In this document: piece after piece, positions 8,027 through 17,059 of the stretch
Layout of the letters: the number at the start of each line of letters is the position of its first letter
Numbering within the stretch: the first letter of the stretch is position 1
DNA from: Candidatus Roizmanbacteria bacterium RIFCSPLOWO2_02_FULL_40_13
GTDB taxonomy: Bacteria > Patescibacteriota > Microgenomatia > UBA1406 > GWC2-37-13
DNA length: 64,000 nt
Assembly (NCBI GenBank): GCA_001789965.1
Contig: MGBA01000001.1
Coordinates: 1 to 64,000, forward strand
Direction of reading: 5' to 3'
The notes under the pieces: generated by a model
Databases searched by the model: none
Seen by the model: the letters and a program-made list of their open reading frames with translations, nothing else
Told to the model about the DNA's origin: nothing
Translations under genes and position numbers: made by a program

Positions 8027-9592
8027 TTACTCTATTCCCCACGAATAAAGTGTTGCCGGCCAGATTGAATAAGGGTTATCGTCTAAGGGATAATGATCCA
8101 GATAGAGTTCTTTTTTTAGATTTTTCTCCGCATAATCGATCACATCTTTGGGCATTGTAGCGTCGTCTATGAAGATAAATCCATTGGGATACCTTTTCTG
8201 TGCTTTTAGAAGGTCTGTAAGTTCTCCGATAAAGCGTTGGTTTGAGAGTGGTATAATCTTTTCCTCCTCTTTGTTTAAAGTAAATTCTGTTTTCATTGGG
8301 ATGCCATTAGTGAGACCTGGATGATTGATCCATCTGAATAAATACGAATGAGGGAAATCGTGCCCGAGATACCAATTTTGGCGATCCGCCCATGTGTCAA
8401 TAACCGCAGTTTGGCCCTTTTCAAGCTCACCTTTTTTCTTTATAAAGTTGTATACCTGATGGTAATCAATGAGCGCTATTTCTCTAAAATCGTGGTTAAC
8501 TGAATAAAAGGTATTTGGTTTTATGACAAACTTATGTCCATTAGCAATGATAATACCAACAAGTAACAAAGAAAATGTAAGAGATAGATTAGGCGCAGAA
8601 AACCTGAGTCGTTTTACAAAAATTTCGGAAAAAGTTGAAAGTGCATAGGCTGTCCCCATAATTATAAATGGCCAGATTGGAAGCAAGTACCGTGAAGTAT
8701 AGGGTGCAAACAGGAAATTGACGAATATCAAATGTATCATTACGTAGAATAAAATAAGTGAAATTATTTTTCGGTGTCTCAGAAATCCAAGAAGAAAACC
8801 TATGAGCGACAAGTAGCTAAGCAATCCATACTCTCTCCACAGAAAGGAATGGTAATACCATACATTGTTTGCTTTTATGATATCTCCATTTGCATATAGC
8901 GCAATTGTAGAAGACAACAGACGACTGTAGTAGACAAAAGCGAGGATAATTATCATCGTGATATATACTGCAGGCTTCCTCATCCAGAAAGCAACTTTAT
9001 TGAAATTGGCAATCATATAGTGAATTCCCAGGGTGAAAACAAAAATATAAAAAAGTGAGTGCATAAATAATCCGATAGCCATGACTGTTCCGAAAGCGAC
9101 AACATTAAATGTCGATTTTTTGTTGCGTTCAAGTATCTTGATGTAAAAGTAAAGACCTAATAAGATGAGCAATTGTACAAACACATAACTTCTTGCCTGC
9201 CGTGACCAAACTATCTGAAAGTACGAAGTTGTAGCAAGCAAACCCGCGATAATACCTGTATTTAGATTAAAGATTCTATAAGTTATGAGAAATAAAAGCG
9301 GTGGAACAATCGAACCTGCGAGTACACTTGGAAGTCGGGTAATAAACTCGCTTTGACCAAATAGTTTATATAAGCCCCCTATGAGAAAGTGAAAGAGTGT
9401 ATTATGAGGTTCAAAAAAAATATTTGGATTTGTAAAAACTGTCAATCCATTTTCTACCACAAGTCGCGCTTGATTTGCCGTGCTGAATTCATCAACCCAA
9501 AAAGGATGATTGCTCGTGAGTCCGTAAAAACGGTAAGTAAAGCTTATTGTAAAAAGTAGGATGAAAATTACGAAGAGTCTTGCACGAGACAT
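8027..9592 (-). CDS. GT39/ArnT-like membrane glycosyltransferase
   Basis: A 521-residue GT-C protein. After helix 1 the sequence NHPFWVDEFSTANQARLV carries the Asp-Glu pair (residues 34-35) conserved in the PMT_2 / dolichyl- and undecaprenyl-phosphate-sugar transferase families. Then come a PHNTLFHFLIGGLYKLFG loop and about 11 to 12 helices, with a C-terminal soluble part of about 150 residues facing outside. It should use a polyprenyl-phosphate sugar and glycosylate an external lipid, glycan or protein. TAAAAT lies 9 bases before the ATG, so the mRNA is probably nearly leaderless. There is a 79-base gap to the next gene. Confidence 0.8.
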   Translation of the reverse strand: MSRARLFVIFILLFTISFTYRFYGLTSNHPFWVDEFSTANQARLVVENGLTVFTNPNIFFEPHNTLFHFLIGGLYKLFGQSEFITRLPSVLAGSIVPPLLFLITYRIFNLNTGIIAGLLATTSYFQIVWSRQARSYVFVQLLILLGLYFYIKILERNKKSTFNVVAFGTVMAIGLFMHSLFYIFVFTLGIHYMIANFNKVAFWMRKPAVYITMIIILAFVYYSRLLSSTIALYANGDIIKANNVWYYHSFLWREYGLLSYLSLIGFLLGFLRHRKIISLILFYVMIHLIFVNFLFAPYTSRYLLPIWPFIIMGTAYALSTFSEIFVKRLRFSAPNLSLTFSLLLVGIIIANGHKFVIKPNTFYSVNHDFREIALIDYHQVYNFIKKKGELEKGQTAVIDTWADRQNWYLGHDFPHSYLFRWINHPGLTNGIPMKTEFTLNKEEEKIIPLSNQRFIGELTDLLKAQKRYPNGFIFIDDATMPKDVIDYAEKNLKKELYLDHYPLDDNPYSIWPATLYSWGIE

Positions 9593-9671
9593 AGATTATA
9601 CATTTTACATAATCCTGGCGTACTTTGTTTAGGAGTTCGCAAATAATTTCTGCATCTGTGTATGGAGTAAA

Positions 9672-10631
9672 TTACTCTGGAGCATAGCCGTTAATTCTTA
9701 AGGTTTTTTTATCGAGTTTTTTTAATTGTTTAAAATATGCTTCGTCCCCCTCATCCCAACCGTTATCCCGAGAGATTAATTGCAAGCTCACTTTATTGCT
9801 TTTTACTTTTTTTATTTTGCTGTTTTCCGCTTCGACAGACTTTTCGATCCATATCTCGATCTTGCCTTCTTTCCAATGAAGCGGAATGGTAAAAATAATT
9901 TCTGTATCGGTCCACAAATCTATATTAATTTTTCCCGCGCTGTGTCTTAGATTTGCGTCAATATTTCCTTTCCAACCGAATCGGCGCCCGGTTAAGATGA
10001 CTTTTGTGCCATAGTATACAATTTTAGGTTCATGATTTGTTATCGTTGGATATCGAGAAAGAATAATTTTTCGATGGTTATATGCTCGAATTTGAGCGTC
10101 TAGTGCAAAAACCGAGGTATGTAATAATAGAAGCAACGCAAGTCCAAAAAGAAGATTTTCAATTAACGAGAGAGCTGGTTTTTTAACTGACGGAGTTATG
10201 AACAACTTGACTTTATTGAAGTCCACTGAATTGAGATAACCATTTAAAATAGGTAAAAAAAAGAAAAAAAATACAAATATGATTATTAATCCAAAATAGT
10301 CGAGAGTATCGAAGACTGAGAAGAAACGCCATAATATTATAGATATAAATAGCGAAAGGGCAACAAAATACACCTTTTCTTGTTTAAGCAGTTCCAAGAT
10401 ATCAATGAGACTCATTTTTCGTCGGAATAAACTTAAGCAAACCCCAATTGTAGAAAGAGCTATAGTAGAGATAAGAATCGCGGGAAAATCAGGAGTGGTT
10501 TTCAAAAGATTCGAGAAGGCGTTAAGCTCAGGTGAAGAAATCTTAATAAAATAAAGAATAAAAAGAGATGGAAGAACAATGACGAGATACACCCAAATAA
10601 AAATTACAAGACCGTCGATTTTTCTAGTCAT
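9672..10631 (-). CDS. membrane protein with external IPT/TIG-like beta-sandwich
   Basis: 319 residues. The first half holds about five hydrophobic helices (starting VIFIWVYLVIVLPSLFILYF). A soluble segment at roughly 200-275 looks like an IPT/TIG immunoglobulin-like domain: PKIVYYGTKVILTGRRFG, a turn, then DLWTDTEIIFTIPLHWKEGKIEIWI. Such domains usually bind glycan or protein at the surface. The N terminus overlaps the stop of the 166-residue membrane protein by 8 bases, so the two are coupled and may form a complex. I do not recognise a specific function. Confidence 0.6.
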   Translation of the reverse strand: MTRKIDGLVIFIWVYLVIVLPSLFILYFIKISSPELNAFSNLLKTTPDFPAILISTIALSTIGVCLSLFRRKMSLIDILELLKQEKVYFVALSLFISIILWRFFSVFDTLDYFGLIIIFVFFFFFLPILNGYLNSVDFNKVKLFITPSVKKPALSLIENLLFGLALLLLLHTSVFALDAQIRAYNHRKIILSRYPTITNHEPKIVYYGTKVILTGRRFGWKGNIDANLRHSAGKINIDLWTDTEIIFTIPLHWKEGKIEIWIEKSVEAENSKIKKVKSNKVSLQLISRDNGWDEGDEAYFKQLKKLDKKTLRINGYAPE

Positions 10632-11124
10632 TGGATAGAGAGTAATTGTTAAATTCCCCCAATTTCTTTATTACAAATTCAACAAAGTACCATACTACTC
10701 CCACTATTAAGAAAAAATAAGTTATTTTCGAGCTGATTTCAGCAGCAACATAATTTTTCCCTGCAATAAGCAAAGAAGTAATAATAAGAACCATTAAAGC
10801 AAGAAAAAAACTTATACGATATTCCAGTTTGTTAAGATACGCAAATACAAAGAAGGAAGCAAATAATGACGCAGTTACTCCAATGGGTTTTTCCAAAACA
10901 AGAAAAATAATCAAACAGACTATCAAAAAATTATAGTGTTTTGAAGTGAAACGCTCGATATTAAAAAAATGGTGAGCAGAAATTATTTTAGTCTGTCGTA
11001 GAATAAATAGTATCGTAAAAAGGGCAACAGTGGTGATAATGAGCGCGACAAAGACGTTTTGTATAAAAAAAACACTTAAGAAAAAAACAGCATTTAAAAT
11101 CAGTACCAATCCAAGAGAACTCAT
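10624..11124 (-). CDS. small polytopic membrane protein, unknown function
   Basis: 166 residues with about five transmembrane helices and almost no soluble loops. No catalytic motif is seen. It is the first gene of a two-gene unit with the IPT/TIG-bearing membrane protein, and a TATAAT box (11136-11131) lies 6 bases before its ATG, predicting a leaderless mRNA. It may be the N-terminal half of a split O-antigen-polymerase or GT-C-like protein whose other half is the downstream gene; that is only inference from adjacency and helix count. Confidence 0.55.
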   Translation of the reverse strand: MSSLGLVLILNAVFFLSVFFIQNVFVALIITTVALFTILFILRQTKIISAHHFFNIERFTSKHYNFLIVCLIIFLVLEKPIGVTASLFASFFVFAYLNKLEYRISFFLALMVLIITSLLIAGKNYVAAEISSKITYFFLIVGVVWYFVEFVIKKLGEFNNYSLSND

Positions 11125-11130
11125 GATTTT

Positions 11131-11136
11131 ATTATA
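11131..11136 (-). promoter_or_regulatory. -10 box, leaderless start of the membrane protein at 10624
   Basis: A perfect TATAAT on the minus strand, separated by six bases from the ATG at 11124. Confidence 0.6.
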
Positions 11137-11145
11137 TCGAATTTA

Positions 11146-12366
11146 TCATTGCCTAAATTCTATTGACTCGAGTAGAAAAGAAGCGTTGCTTGTATGGGTG
11201 CCAATTCCGCCGGATTCAATTTCATCATCTCTTTTTTCAGACAGTTTTGTAAAATTGACACCATTGGTTGACAAATATCCAGCGATTTTATTACCCGAAG
11301 TTGAGATGCGTAACCATATGGGTTCATTGGTTTTGACTCGAAGATTAGAGAGCAAGCCATTATCTAGTTGAGTGATAGCGCTATTATCAACCGTTTTTCC
11401 TATTTTATAGAGTTGCCATGAACTTAGTCCGATTCCCCCTACTTCTAAATAATATCCGAAATTTGTATCTAAATCCGCTCGGCCACTAATACCGAAAGCT
11501 CCTGGTTTCTGCGGGATGATTTTAGCTGTATATATAAAATCTTTAGCACTGGTGATCTCACTGAAGAGACTAGACTTACCACCGATATCCCAGATATTTA
11601 TATAAGTTTTTTCACCATAGGTCTTAGCAGATATCATTGAATCGTTTGCGCTATTAAAGTCCGTCTTATAATTTTCGCTTTTTTCTGCCCATAATCTATC
11701 TACGGTTACTTCTACCTGACTTTTTGGTAAAGAATCAAGTTCGATAGAAATTTTTTCAATTTTATTCCAGAATAGAAGATTTCCAGTACGGATTTGATTA
11801 TCGAAAGATTTATTTTCAGAACTAAATTTACTCACAAAGGTAAATTTGTCTTTTGAAATCTGAATAATATTCCAACCGGGTTTTATAGTACGAATATCAT
11901 ATTCATAGGAGGAACTATTATCTTTATTCCCTAATCGTAACTGAAATTTTTTTATGCTTTCGATATCTTCTTTATCGGAGTAAACAAGCATTTTAATACT
12001 TGTATAACCTGATAAATCTACATATTTCTGGAGAGATATGATAGTTGGTTTGTTGTTTTTTGAAGAAACTACATAACTGGTTTTGCCTTCCCAATAGTTT
12101 TCTTCATCAGTTACGTAATCCCCGTTCCATTCCTCGTCTTTCTCAAAGCCGGACAGCTCGCTTGCCGTCTTATCTAGTTTTTTAGGGTAGTCTACTTTAT
12201 ATTCTTTCTTATTATATCCAATTCCAACAATATTTTTTGAAGCGATCGTTGCTTTTTTTAGAAAAAACGCAGTTAAACCCTCGTTTTTTTTTACATATGC
12301 TAAAAATATAAAGGTAATTATGAAAATGTAAAAAATTATCGAGCTCATTTTTTTCGTGTTGGACAT
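11146..12366 (-). CDS. membrane-anchored extracellular beta-sandwich protein
   Basis: 406 residues with one N-terminal membrane helix (about 8-25) and the rest predicted outside. The central and C-terminal parts are rich in alternating strands and short turns. The C-terminal ~170 residues (FIYTAKIIPQKPGAFGISGR, then GYYLEVGG, WLRISTSGNKIAGYLSTNG) look like a LamG or DUF1080-type concanavalin jelly roll that binds or cleaves glycans. No catalytic acid pair is clear, so binding is as likely as hydrolysis. TATAAT lies 11 bases before the ATG, so it has its own promoter. It sits downstream of the 855-residue GT-C-like gene and may recognise the polymer that gene helps build. Confidence 0.6.
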   Translation of the reverse strand: MSNTKKMSSIIFYIFIITFIFLAYVKKNEGLTAFFLKKATIASKNIVGIGYNKKEYKVDYPKKLDKTASELSGFEKDEEWNGDYVTDEENYWEGKTSYVVSSKNNKPTIISLQKYVDLSGYTSIKMLVYSDKEDIESIKKFQLRLGNKDNSSSYEYDIRTIKPGWNIIQISKDKFTFVSKFSSENKSFDNQIRTGNLLFWNKIEKISIELDSLPKSQVEVTVDRLWAEKSENYKTDFNSANDSMISAKTYGEKTYINIWDIGGKSSLFSEITSAKDFIYTAKIIPQKPGAFGISGRADLDTNFGYYLEVGGIGLSSWQLYKIGKTVDNSAITQLDNGLLSNLRVKTNEPIWLRISTSGNKIAGYLSTNGVNFTKLSEKRDDEIESGGIGTHTSNASFLLESIEFRQ

Positions 12367-12436
12367 AAGTATTCTAAATTATACTATAAAATGGAATTTA
12401 TAAATTTATAGATCGACCTGCATTTCTCATACTTCC

Positions 12437-15004
12437 TCAATTCTGCTTCCCTTTTCTTCGTTTTACCAAATTTCCAGCCAAGTAGACAAGAGAGATGGCA
12501 AGTGTCGCTCCCGAGATGAGTAAGCCGCCATAGAATAAACGTTGTGGCCAGAACTCAACCACAATCTCAAAATCATAAGTTCCGTTAGTGTTTTTTATGC
12601 AGACAGCTTGACCATGCTCGTTGCAGATTTTATCCGTATTTAAAACCCAGCTATTGGCATAACCGTTGGTCATAATATGATTTTCATTATCCACAATTGG
12701 TTTCTCAAACCAAGTTTCATAATCGGGACCAGGAAGTAGATTGTCGTTTTGAATGGTGTCTTGAAAATTTTTCGATATGAAATCAATAATATAATTTTGC
12801 ACAAAGTCGTACTCTTCACGACCCTCTACCCACTTTTTTTTAATGATTTTCTTTTCTGTACCATCTCCTAAAGTTGACAAGAAACCTTGCTTGAGAAACT
12901 TCTGCACCTCTTCCCTATTTGCCTGTTCTTTATTGTTTCCGTATAGAATTTGATAATTAGTAAGGTTATAATCTTTGATAACTTGAGGTGGTCTCGGATT
13001 TACATATATTTTCCAGCCGGGATGAAAGCTTTCGCTAAAAATAAGCGGAAATTCTCCCGAGGCGTTGTGAATGACTATTCGATACTTGGCAGGATTGATT
13101 TTTTTAAATTCTAGCACTTGATTGTTCGAATCTTGCTTTACCCGAAGCGTTTCAAGATTTTTACCTTTATTTTGGGCCTTATAATATATAGCCGACCGGA
13201 TTTCTTTTTTTACCGAAGCCCACTTAACTATGTTTTTAGGATCCTCGCTGGAAACAGTAATTTTTTTGGGTACATAAAAATGAGGTAAAAACTCAGTTCT
13301 TCCGAACAGATATATAGGGTTAAAGCGATACTCTTCATTCTTTGCTGAAAATATTTTTATCAGCTTTTTTACATTCTCTTCTTCTCTAAAGCCAAAAGCA
13401 GGATGCATGTCATTATCTATAACAATATGCTTGATGTTATAAATATTTAATAAATTTTCCTCTAGCAGTGGGTTTGAAAAATTTGTGAATATATGATCTA
13501 AGTTGCTTGTCGGAGAAGTATAGGCGGCTATGAAGGGCTTGTTTATAGAATACATAAGAGGATCTAATCCTCTATAATATCTATTATCATCGTGATTTAA
13601 TACGGTCACTTGATAATTATTAGAGCCAGGAAGACTAAGAACTCTATAGTCAAGTTTATTGTTATTTAGCAGGTCTCTTGTCTGGAAGTAGCCTTTTTTG
13701 TCTCGATACAATTTCGTTATATATTTGCTATCCGCTTCGAATTTATATTCTGGAAATAAATTTAAGGTGATATGTGGGATACTATTAGCCATTACATATA
13801 CAATAAGTAAGTAGTAGGGCCAGGTATGCTTTGTATTTTTAAAGACCTGGAGCAACCCAATCGTAAGAAGAAATATAAGGAGAACGCTAAACTTCTCCAA
13901 CGGAGATTTAAAAATAATAAAAAATGGTATATGGTTTAACATCCATAGATAAATACCGGTAAATGGTTCATTGACTCCTTTGTTAAGAAATATAACAGCC
14001 AGAATAAAGCCAACAAGCAGGATGGTGCCCATGGTACGCCTATTTTCTTTCTCGCCTGTTTCTTTGAAGAGGTTCCAGATAATAAGACAGAATGGAATAA
14101 AAAGGATCATATTCATTGGAAAACTATTGTAAAAATCTGAAAAAAAAGTATTTCTTTCAGTTGTAACCAAAGTCTTAAGGGAAAATATGCGCCCCATGAT
14201 CCCACTATTTCCGGCAGCCGATATGGCCCAAGAAACCGCAAACTCAGTGGTATAGTAATTTTTTAGATCCTGCATCTGGAATCTTAGAAGGTTTATAAAC
14301 CACCATGCATTAAATAGAACGAAACTTAATTCGGTTATGAAGAGGTTTCTTAGAACTATTTTTAAATCCCACTTAACATTGTGGATGTAGGGAATTATTA
14401 TGATAGATATGAACAAAAAAATGTGAAAAATACCCAGATACGGAATATTTGAAAGTGAAAAAGCAAACAGCGCAGTTAATAAACCGAAAGCAAAAAATAA
14501 CTTGAATTTTTCAAAATAGAATTTATAGAGGCATCCAAAGATTATGGGTAATACAAAAAGCGGTGCGGTATTCCAGAACATCAATCCCTGGAGGTGATAA
14601 GTGGAGAAAGGGTTGAGAGCATAAAACAACGAAAGAATATACGAAGTAAAAAAATCAACTTTCATAATTTTATACAGCATCCACATCATGCATAGAAACG
14701 GTAGAGAGTAGACTAAAAATGCCAGCGTAGCATTGATTAACTTCAACGGAACATCTAATGTTTGCAACAAAGAAAAGAAGTCAAAGATCGCAGTTAAACC
14801 GTTTAATGTTGGGTTTGGGGCACCTGTTCCGGCGTTTATCGATACCCAAGCGGAAGATCCGACAGCTCTTATCAACTTAAAATCCGTAAAATAGTTTCCC
14901 TCGCTTCCTAAGAGAAGATAGTTTTTAGAAGACAAAAGTATCGAGATGAGAAAGAGAAGGCATGTGAGGAAAATAGTTAAAAGACGTAGCGAGTTAATTT
15001 TCAT
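12437..15004 (-). CDS. large GT-C-like membrane protein with external domain
   Basis: 855 residues. About 12 to 14 membrane helices fill the first ~440 residues, followed by a soluble region of about 380 residues, and a last helix (GLLISGATLAISLVYLAG) just before a basic C terminus. This is the layout of large actinobacterial arabinofuranosyltransferases and YfhO-type GT-C proteins that add sugars from polyprenyl-phosphate donors. The first outer loop contains INAGTGAPNPTLNGL. An acidic catalytic residue is not obvious, so the assignment is by architecture. The ATG overlaps the TGA of the preceding glycosyltransferase gene (ATGA at 15004-15001), strong evidence for coupled translation. Confidence 0.62.
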   Translation of the reverse strand: MKINSLRLLTIFLTCLLFLISILLSSKNYLLLGSEGNYFTDFKLIRAVGSSAWVSINAGTGAPNPTLNGLTAIFDFFSLLQTLDVPLKLINATLAFLVYSLPFLCMMWMLYKIMKVDFFTSYILSLFYALNPFSTYHLQGLMFWNTAPLFVLPIIFGCLYKFYFEKFKLFFAFGLLTALFAFSLSNIPYLGIFHIFLFISIIIIPYIHNVKWDLKIVLRNLFITELSFVLFNAWWFINLLRFQMQDLKNYYTTEFAVSWAISAAGNSGIMGRIFSLKTLVTTERNTFFSDFYNSFPMNMILFIPFCLIIWNLFKETGEKENRRTMGTILLVGFILAVIFLNKGVNEPFTGIYLWMLNHIPFFIIFKSPLEKFSVLLIFLLTIGLLQVFKNTKHTWPYYLLIVYVMANSIPHITLNLFPEYKFEADSKYITKLYRDKKGYFQTRDLLNNNKLDYRVLSLPGSNNYQVTVLNHDDNRYYRGLDPLMYSINKPFIAAYTSPTSNLDHIFTNFSNPLLEENLLNIYNIKHIVIDNDMHPAFGFREEENVKKLIKIFSAKNEEYRFNPIYLFGRTEFLPHFYVPKKITVSSEDPKNIVKWASVKKEIRSAIYYKAQNKGKNLETLRVKQDSNNQVLEFKKINPAKYRIVIHNASGEFPLIFSESFHPGWKIYVNPRPPQVIKDYNLTNYQILYGNNKEQANREEVQKFLKQGFLSTLGDGTEKKIIKKKWVEGREEYDFVQNYIIDFISKNFQDTIQNDNLLPGPDYETWFEKPIVDNENHIMTNGYANSWVLNTDKICNEHGQAVCIKNTNGTYDFEIVVEFWPQRLFYGGLLISGATLAISLVYLAGNLVKRRKGKQN

Positions 15005-16281
15005 GAAGTCTTAAGAAGTGTTGTTAAATAATTCCAAAAATCATTTCGTACTTTATTTTCAGAGAAATTTTTTCTTGCAAATTCGCATCCATTCGTGGCA
15101 ATTTGCGTCAGTTCTTTTTGGTGAATTTGATAATACTTTATTTTTTTTTGTAAATCTAGAAGTGACCCATCGTAGGCTATGTAATGTTTTTTGTCAATCA
15201 TTCCAAGATCACTGTACATGGGATGTTTTATACCAATATAGGCGCAACCACAGGCCATTCCTTCAACAGAGTTAACTGACGAAAGTCCGATATTTTCTTC
15301 CGGAGCTATAAACATTTTATACTCATTATATTTTTTTACAATATCCATCTTGTGATACTCTTTGCCTTCAGAAAGAAAGAATAGATCGTAGACCATCCTG
15401 AATAGACTGTTTTTACTGTAGGTCCCGCCCTTAGTTATTTTTTCTAAACGCTCCTTATTGTGAAAGTTAATAAAACAATCGACGATATCTGCAAGCTTTA
15501 CCTTATTTTCATATAGTATTTTTCTCACAGGGTGCAGAGTGTTTGTTTTGAAAAAATCAATATAATCTTTATTTGAACTATCTGACTCGCTTTCAATTAC
15601 TAACGTTCCCAGGGCCAAGCACTTATTTTTCCTAGATTCGAATTTTTTTATATTTATATATTTATCGCGTAAAACGTGAGGCAATATATAAACCTGCTTA
15701 ATGAAACCGAAGAACTTATTGAAATAAGGTGATTTTTTCAGATCTGCTTCTGCCACCATGTGTCTTATACCGACCTTTTTTATATTTTCGGCAACAGCTT
15801 TTGTAGATTTATAAAAATGAGAGGCATGAAGTATTTTTTTTCCTGTAAAAGATTTGATTATGCTTTTTTTAATGAGTTTTTCACTGCGAAAACTGTACGA
15901 GTTAAATGCAAAACTAAATAAGATATCATTTTTACTATTCAATTTGTTTTCATCAAAGATGATAGTTTGTTTGAAAGGGTTTACTTTGTTTATAAGACAC
16001 CAGGCATAGATTTCGATATATGAGATTATTTTATTCATTAAGTAGCTATTTCTTAAAAGTGGGATTTCCTGCAAGACTACTCCAAGCGACGCCCCTGTTC
16101 CATCGACAACGATAGCCGTATTGGGGTCGTTTTTTTGTAAAAAACTTAATAAAAATGCATATTTTAGATTATGAATCCGTAGGTTCTCCTTATTAGTCCC
16201 AAAAATTTGCGCCAGTCTTGACAGACAGGTTATTCCAATAGAATTATAAACTGCGTGGGGATTATAAAAACAAAGTCTCAT
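15001..16281 (-). CDS. GT-B glycosyltransferase-like protein (GT4 type)
   Basis: 426 residues. The C-terminal half has the GT4 donor-binding pattern: FIAPEENIGLSSVNSVEGMACGCAYIG, with the E-x7-E region and the GCAYIG loop, then a helix-rich tail. The N-terminal half is diverged from typical GT4 proteins but begins with a plausible Rossmann strand. It would transfer a sugar from a nucleotide donor at the inner membrane face. TATACT precedes the ATG by about 15 bases, and the leader contains a tandem TAGTCCTAT repeat. It is the first gene of a coupled pair with the 855-residue membrane protein. Confidence 0.68.
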   Translation of the reverse strand: MRLCFYNPHAVYNSIGITCLSRLAQIFGTNKENLRIHNLKYAFLLSFLQKNDPNTAIVVDGTGASLGVVLQEIPLLRNSYLMNKIISYIEIYAWCLINKVNPFKQTIIFDENKLNSKNDILFSFAFNSYSFRSEKLIKKSIIKSFTGKKILHASHFYKSTKAVAENIKKVGIRHMVAEADLKKSPYFNKFFGFIKQVYILPHVLRDKYINIKKFESRKNKCLALGTLVIESESDSSNKDYIDFFKTNTLHPVRKILYENKVKLADIVDCFINFHNKERLEKITKGGTYSKNSLFRMVYDLFFLSEGKEYHKMDIVKKYNEYKMFIAPEENIGLSSVNSVEGMACGCAYIGIKHPMYSDLGMIDKKHYIAYDGSLLDLQKKIKYYQIHQKELTQIATNGCEFARKNFSENKVRNDFWNYLTTLLKTS

Positions 16282-16499
16282 AGGACTAATAGGACTAAGT
16301 ATAGCAAAAATGCGGTGGCTCGTAAGTGCCGACTGACTGAACTGACAGAATAAGCTATTCAGAGCATTTTTTAAGGCTTATAATTTCCTGCTCGCCACTT
16401 GAATCTACCGAAAAGAGACGGATTAGACTGATATGATCTGAAGCGCCTTGGTAAACTTATAGGCAAAATTCCGAAAAATAGTATATGATGATAAATTGT
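16282..16499. promoter_or_regulatory. divergent intergenic region ahead of the 16.5-22.5 kb operon
   Basis: This 218-base gap separates a minus-strand gene from the plus-strand operon. Toward the operon, TATGAT at 16484-16489 lies 10 bases before the chosen ATG at 16500. Farther upstream a TGATATGAT (extended -10 form) offers a second promoter with a leader of about 60 bases. On the other strand a TATACT serves the 15001 gene. I see no gene, tRNA or clear hairpin in it. Confidence 0.45.
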
Positions 16500-17036
16500 A
16501 TGGAAAACAACTCAAGAAAACCAAAAGCTTTTCTTATAGATGTTGACGGAGTTATGACGAGCGGACACTTCTATTATACTGCCGAAGGAAAGGCTATGAA
16601 GGTATTTGGGCCAGATGATAATGATGCGTTGTCGCTCCTAGGCGCATATATAGAGATACGCTTTACAACAGGAGATCGAAAAGGATTTGAAATAACAAAA
16701 AAACGAATAGTTGACGATATGAAGTTTCCTCTGGACCTCGTAAGCACAATAAAGCGAATAGATTGGATCAGAGAACATTACGATCCAAAGGATGTTATCT
16801 ATATGGGAGACGGTATTTTTGACCACTATGTTTTTAAGCACGTAGGATACGCGATTGCCACCGCAGATGCTGACATAAATGCGAAAAAACATGCAGACTA
16901 TACTACTGAGAGAAACGGAGGAAACAGGGCTGTAGCGGAAGCATGTTTCCATATTATGAAAAAGTTTTTCCAGGCATATGACCCGGAAAAAGTACCTGAC
17001 GCACGGATTAAGTTGTCAGGAGAATGGACTGTGTGA
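16500..17036 (+). CDS. KdsC-like HAD phosphatase
   Basis: A 178-residue haloacid-dehalogenase protein of the KdsC / YrbI class. The nucleophile motif is FLIDVDGVMTSG with D14 and D16, followed by KVFGPDDNDAL, FTTGDRKGFEI (motif II Thr), and a late MGDGIFDHYVF where most relatives have GDDxxD. The family hydrolyses the phosphate of eight- or nine-carbon sugar acid phosphates such as KDO-8-P. No KDO or sialic acid synthase is in the window, so another phosphorylated intermediate is likely, perhaps the product of the GatZ-like protein that follows. I chose the ATG at 16500; 16485 would add MMINC without family support. Confidence 0.75.
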   Translation: MENNSRKPKAFLIDVDGVMTSGHFYYTAEGKAMKVFGPDDNDALSLLGAYIEIRFTTGDRKGFEITKKRIVDDMKFPLDLVSTIKRIDWIREHYDPKDVIYMGDGIFDHYVFKHVGYAIATADADINAKKHADYTTERNGGNRAVAEACFHIMKKFFQAYDPEKVPDARIKLSGEWTV

Positions 17037-17059
17037 TACAAAGAAAGCTAGAATCATTC

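Noticed and set aside
16500-17036. KDO-8-phosphate phosphatase as a firm assignment
   Set aside because: No KDO pathway gene is nearby and the GDDxxD motif is altered, so only the family is claimed.
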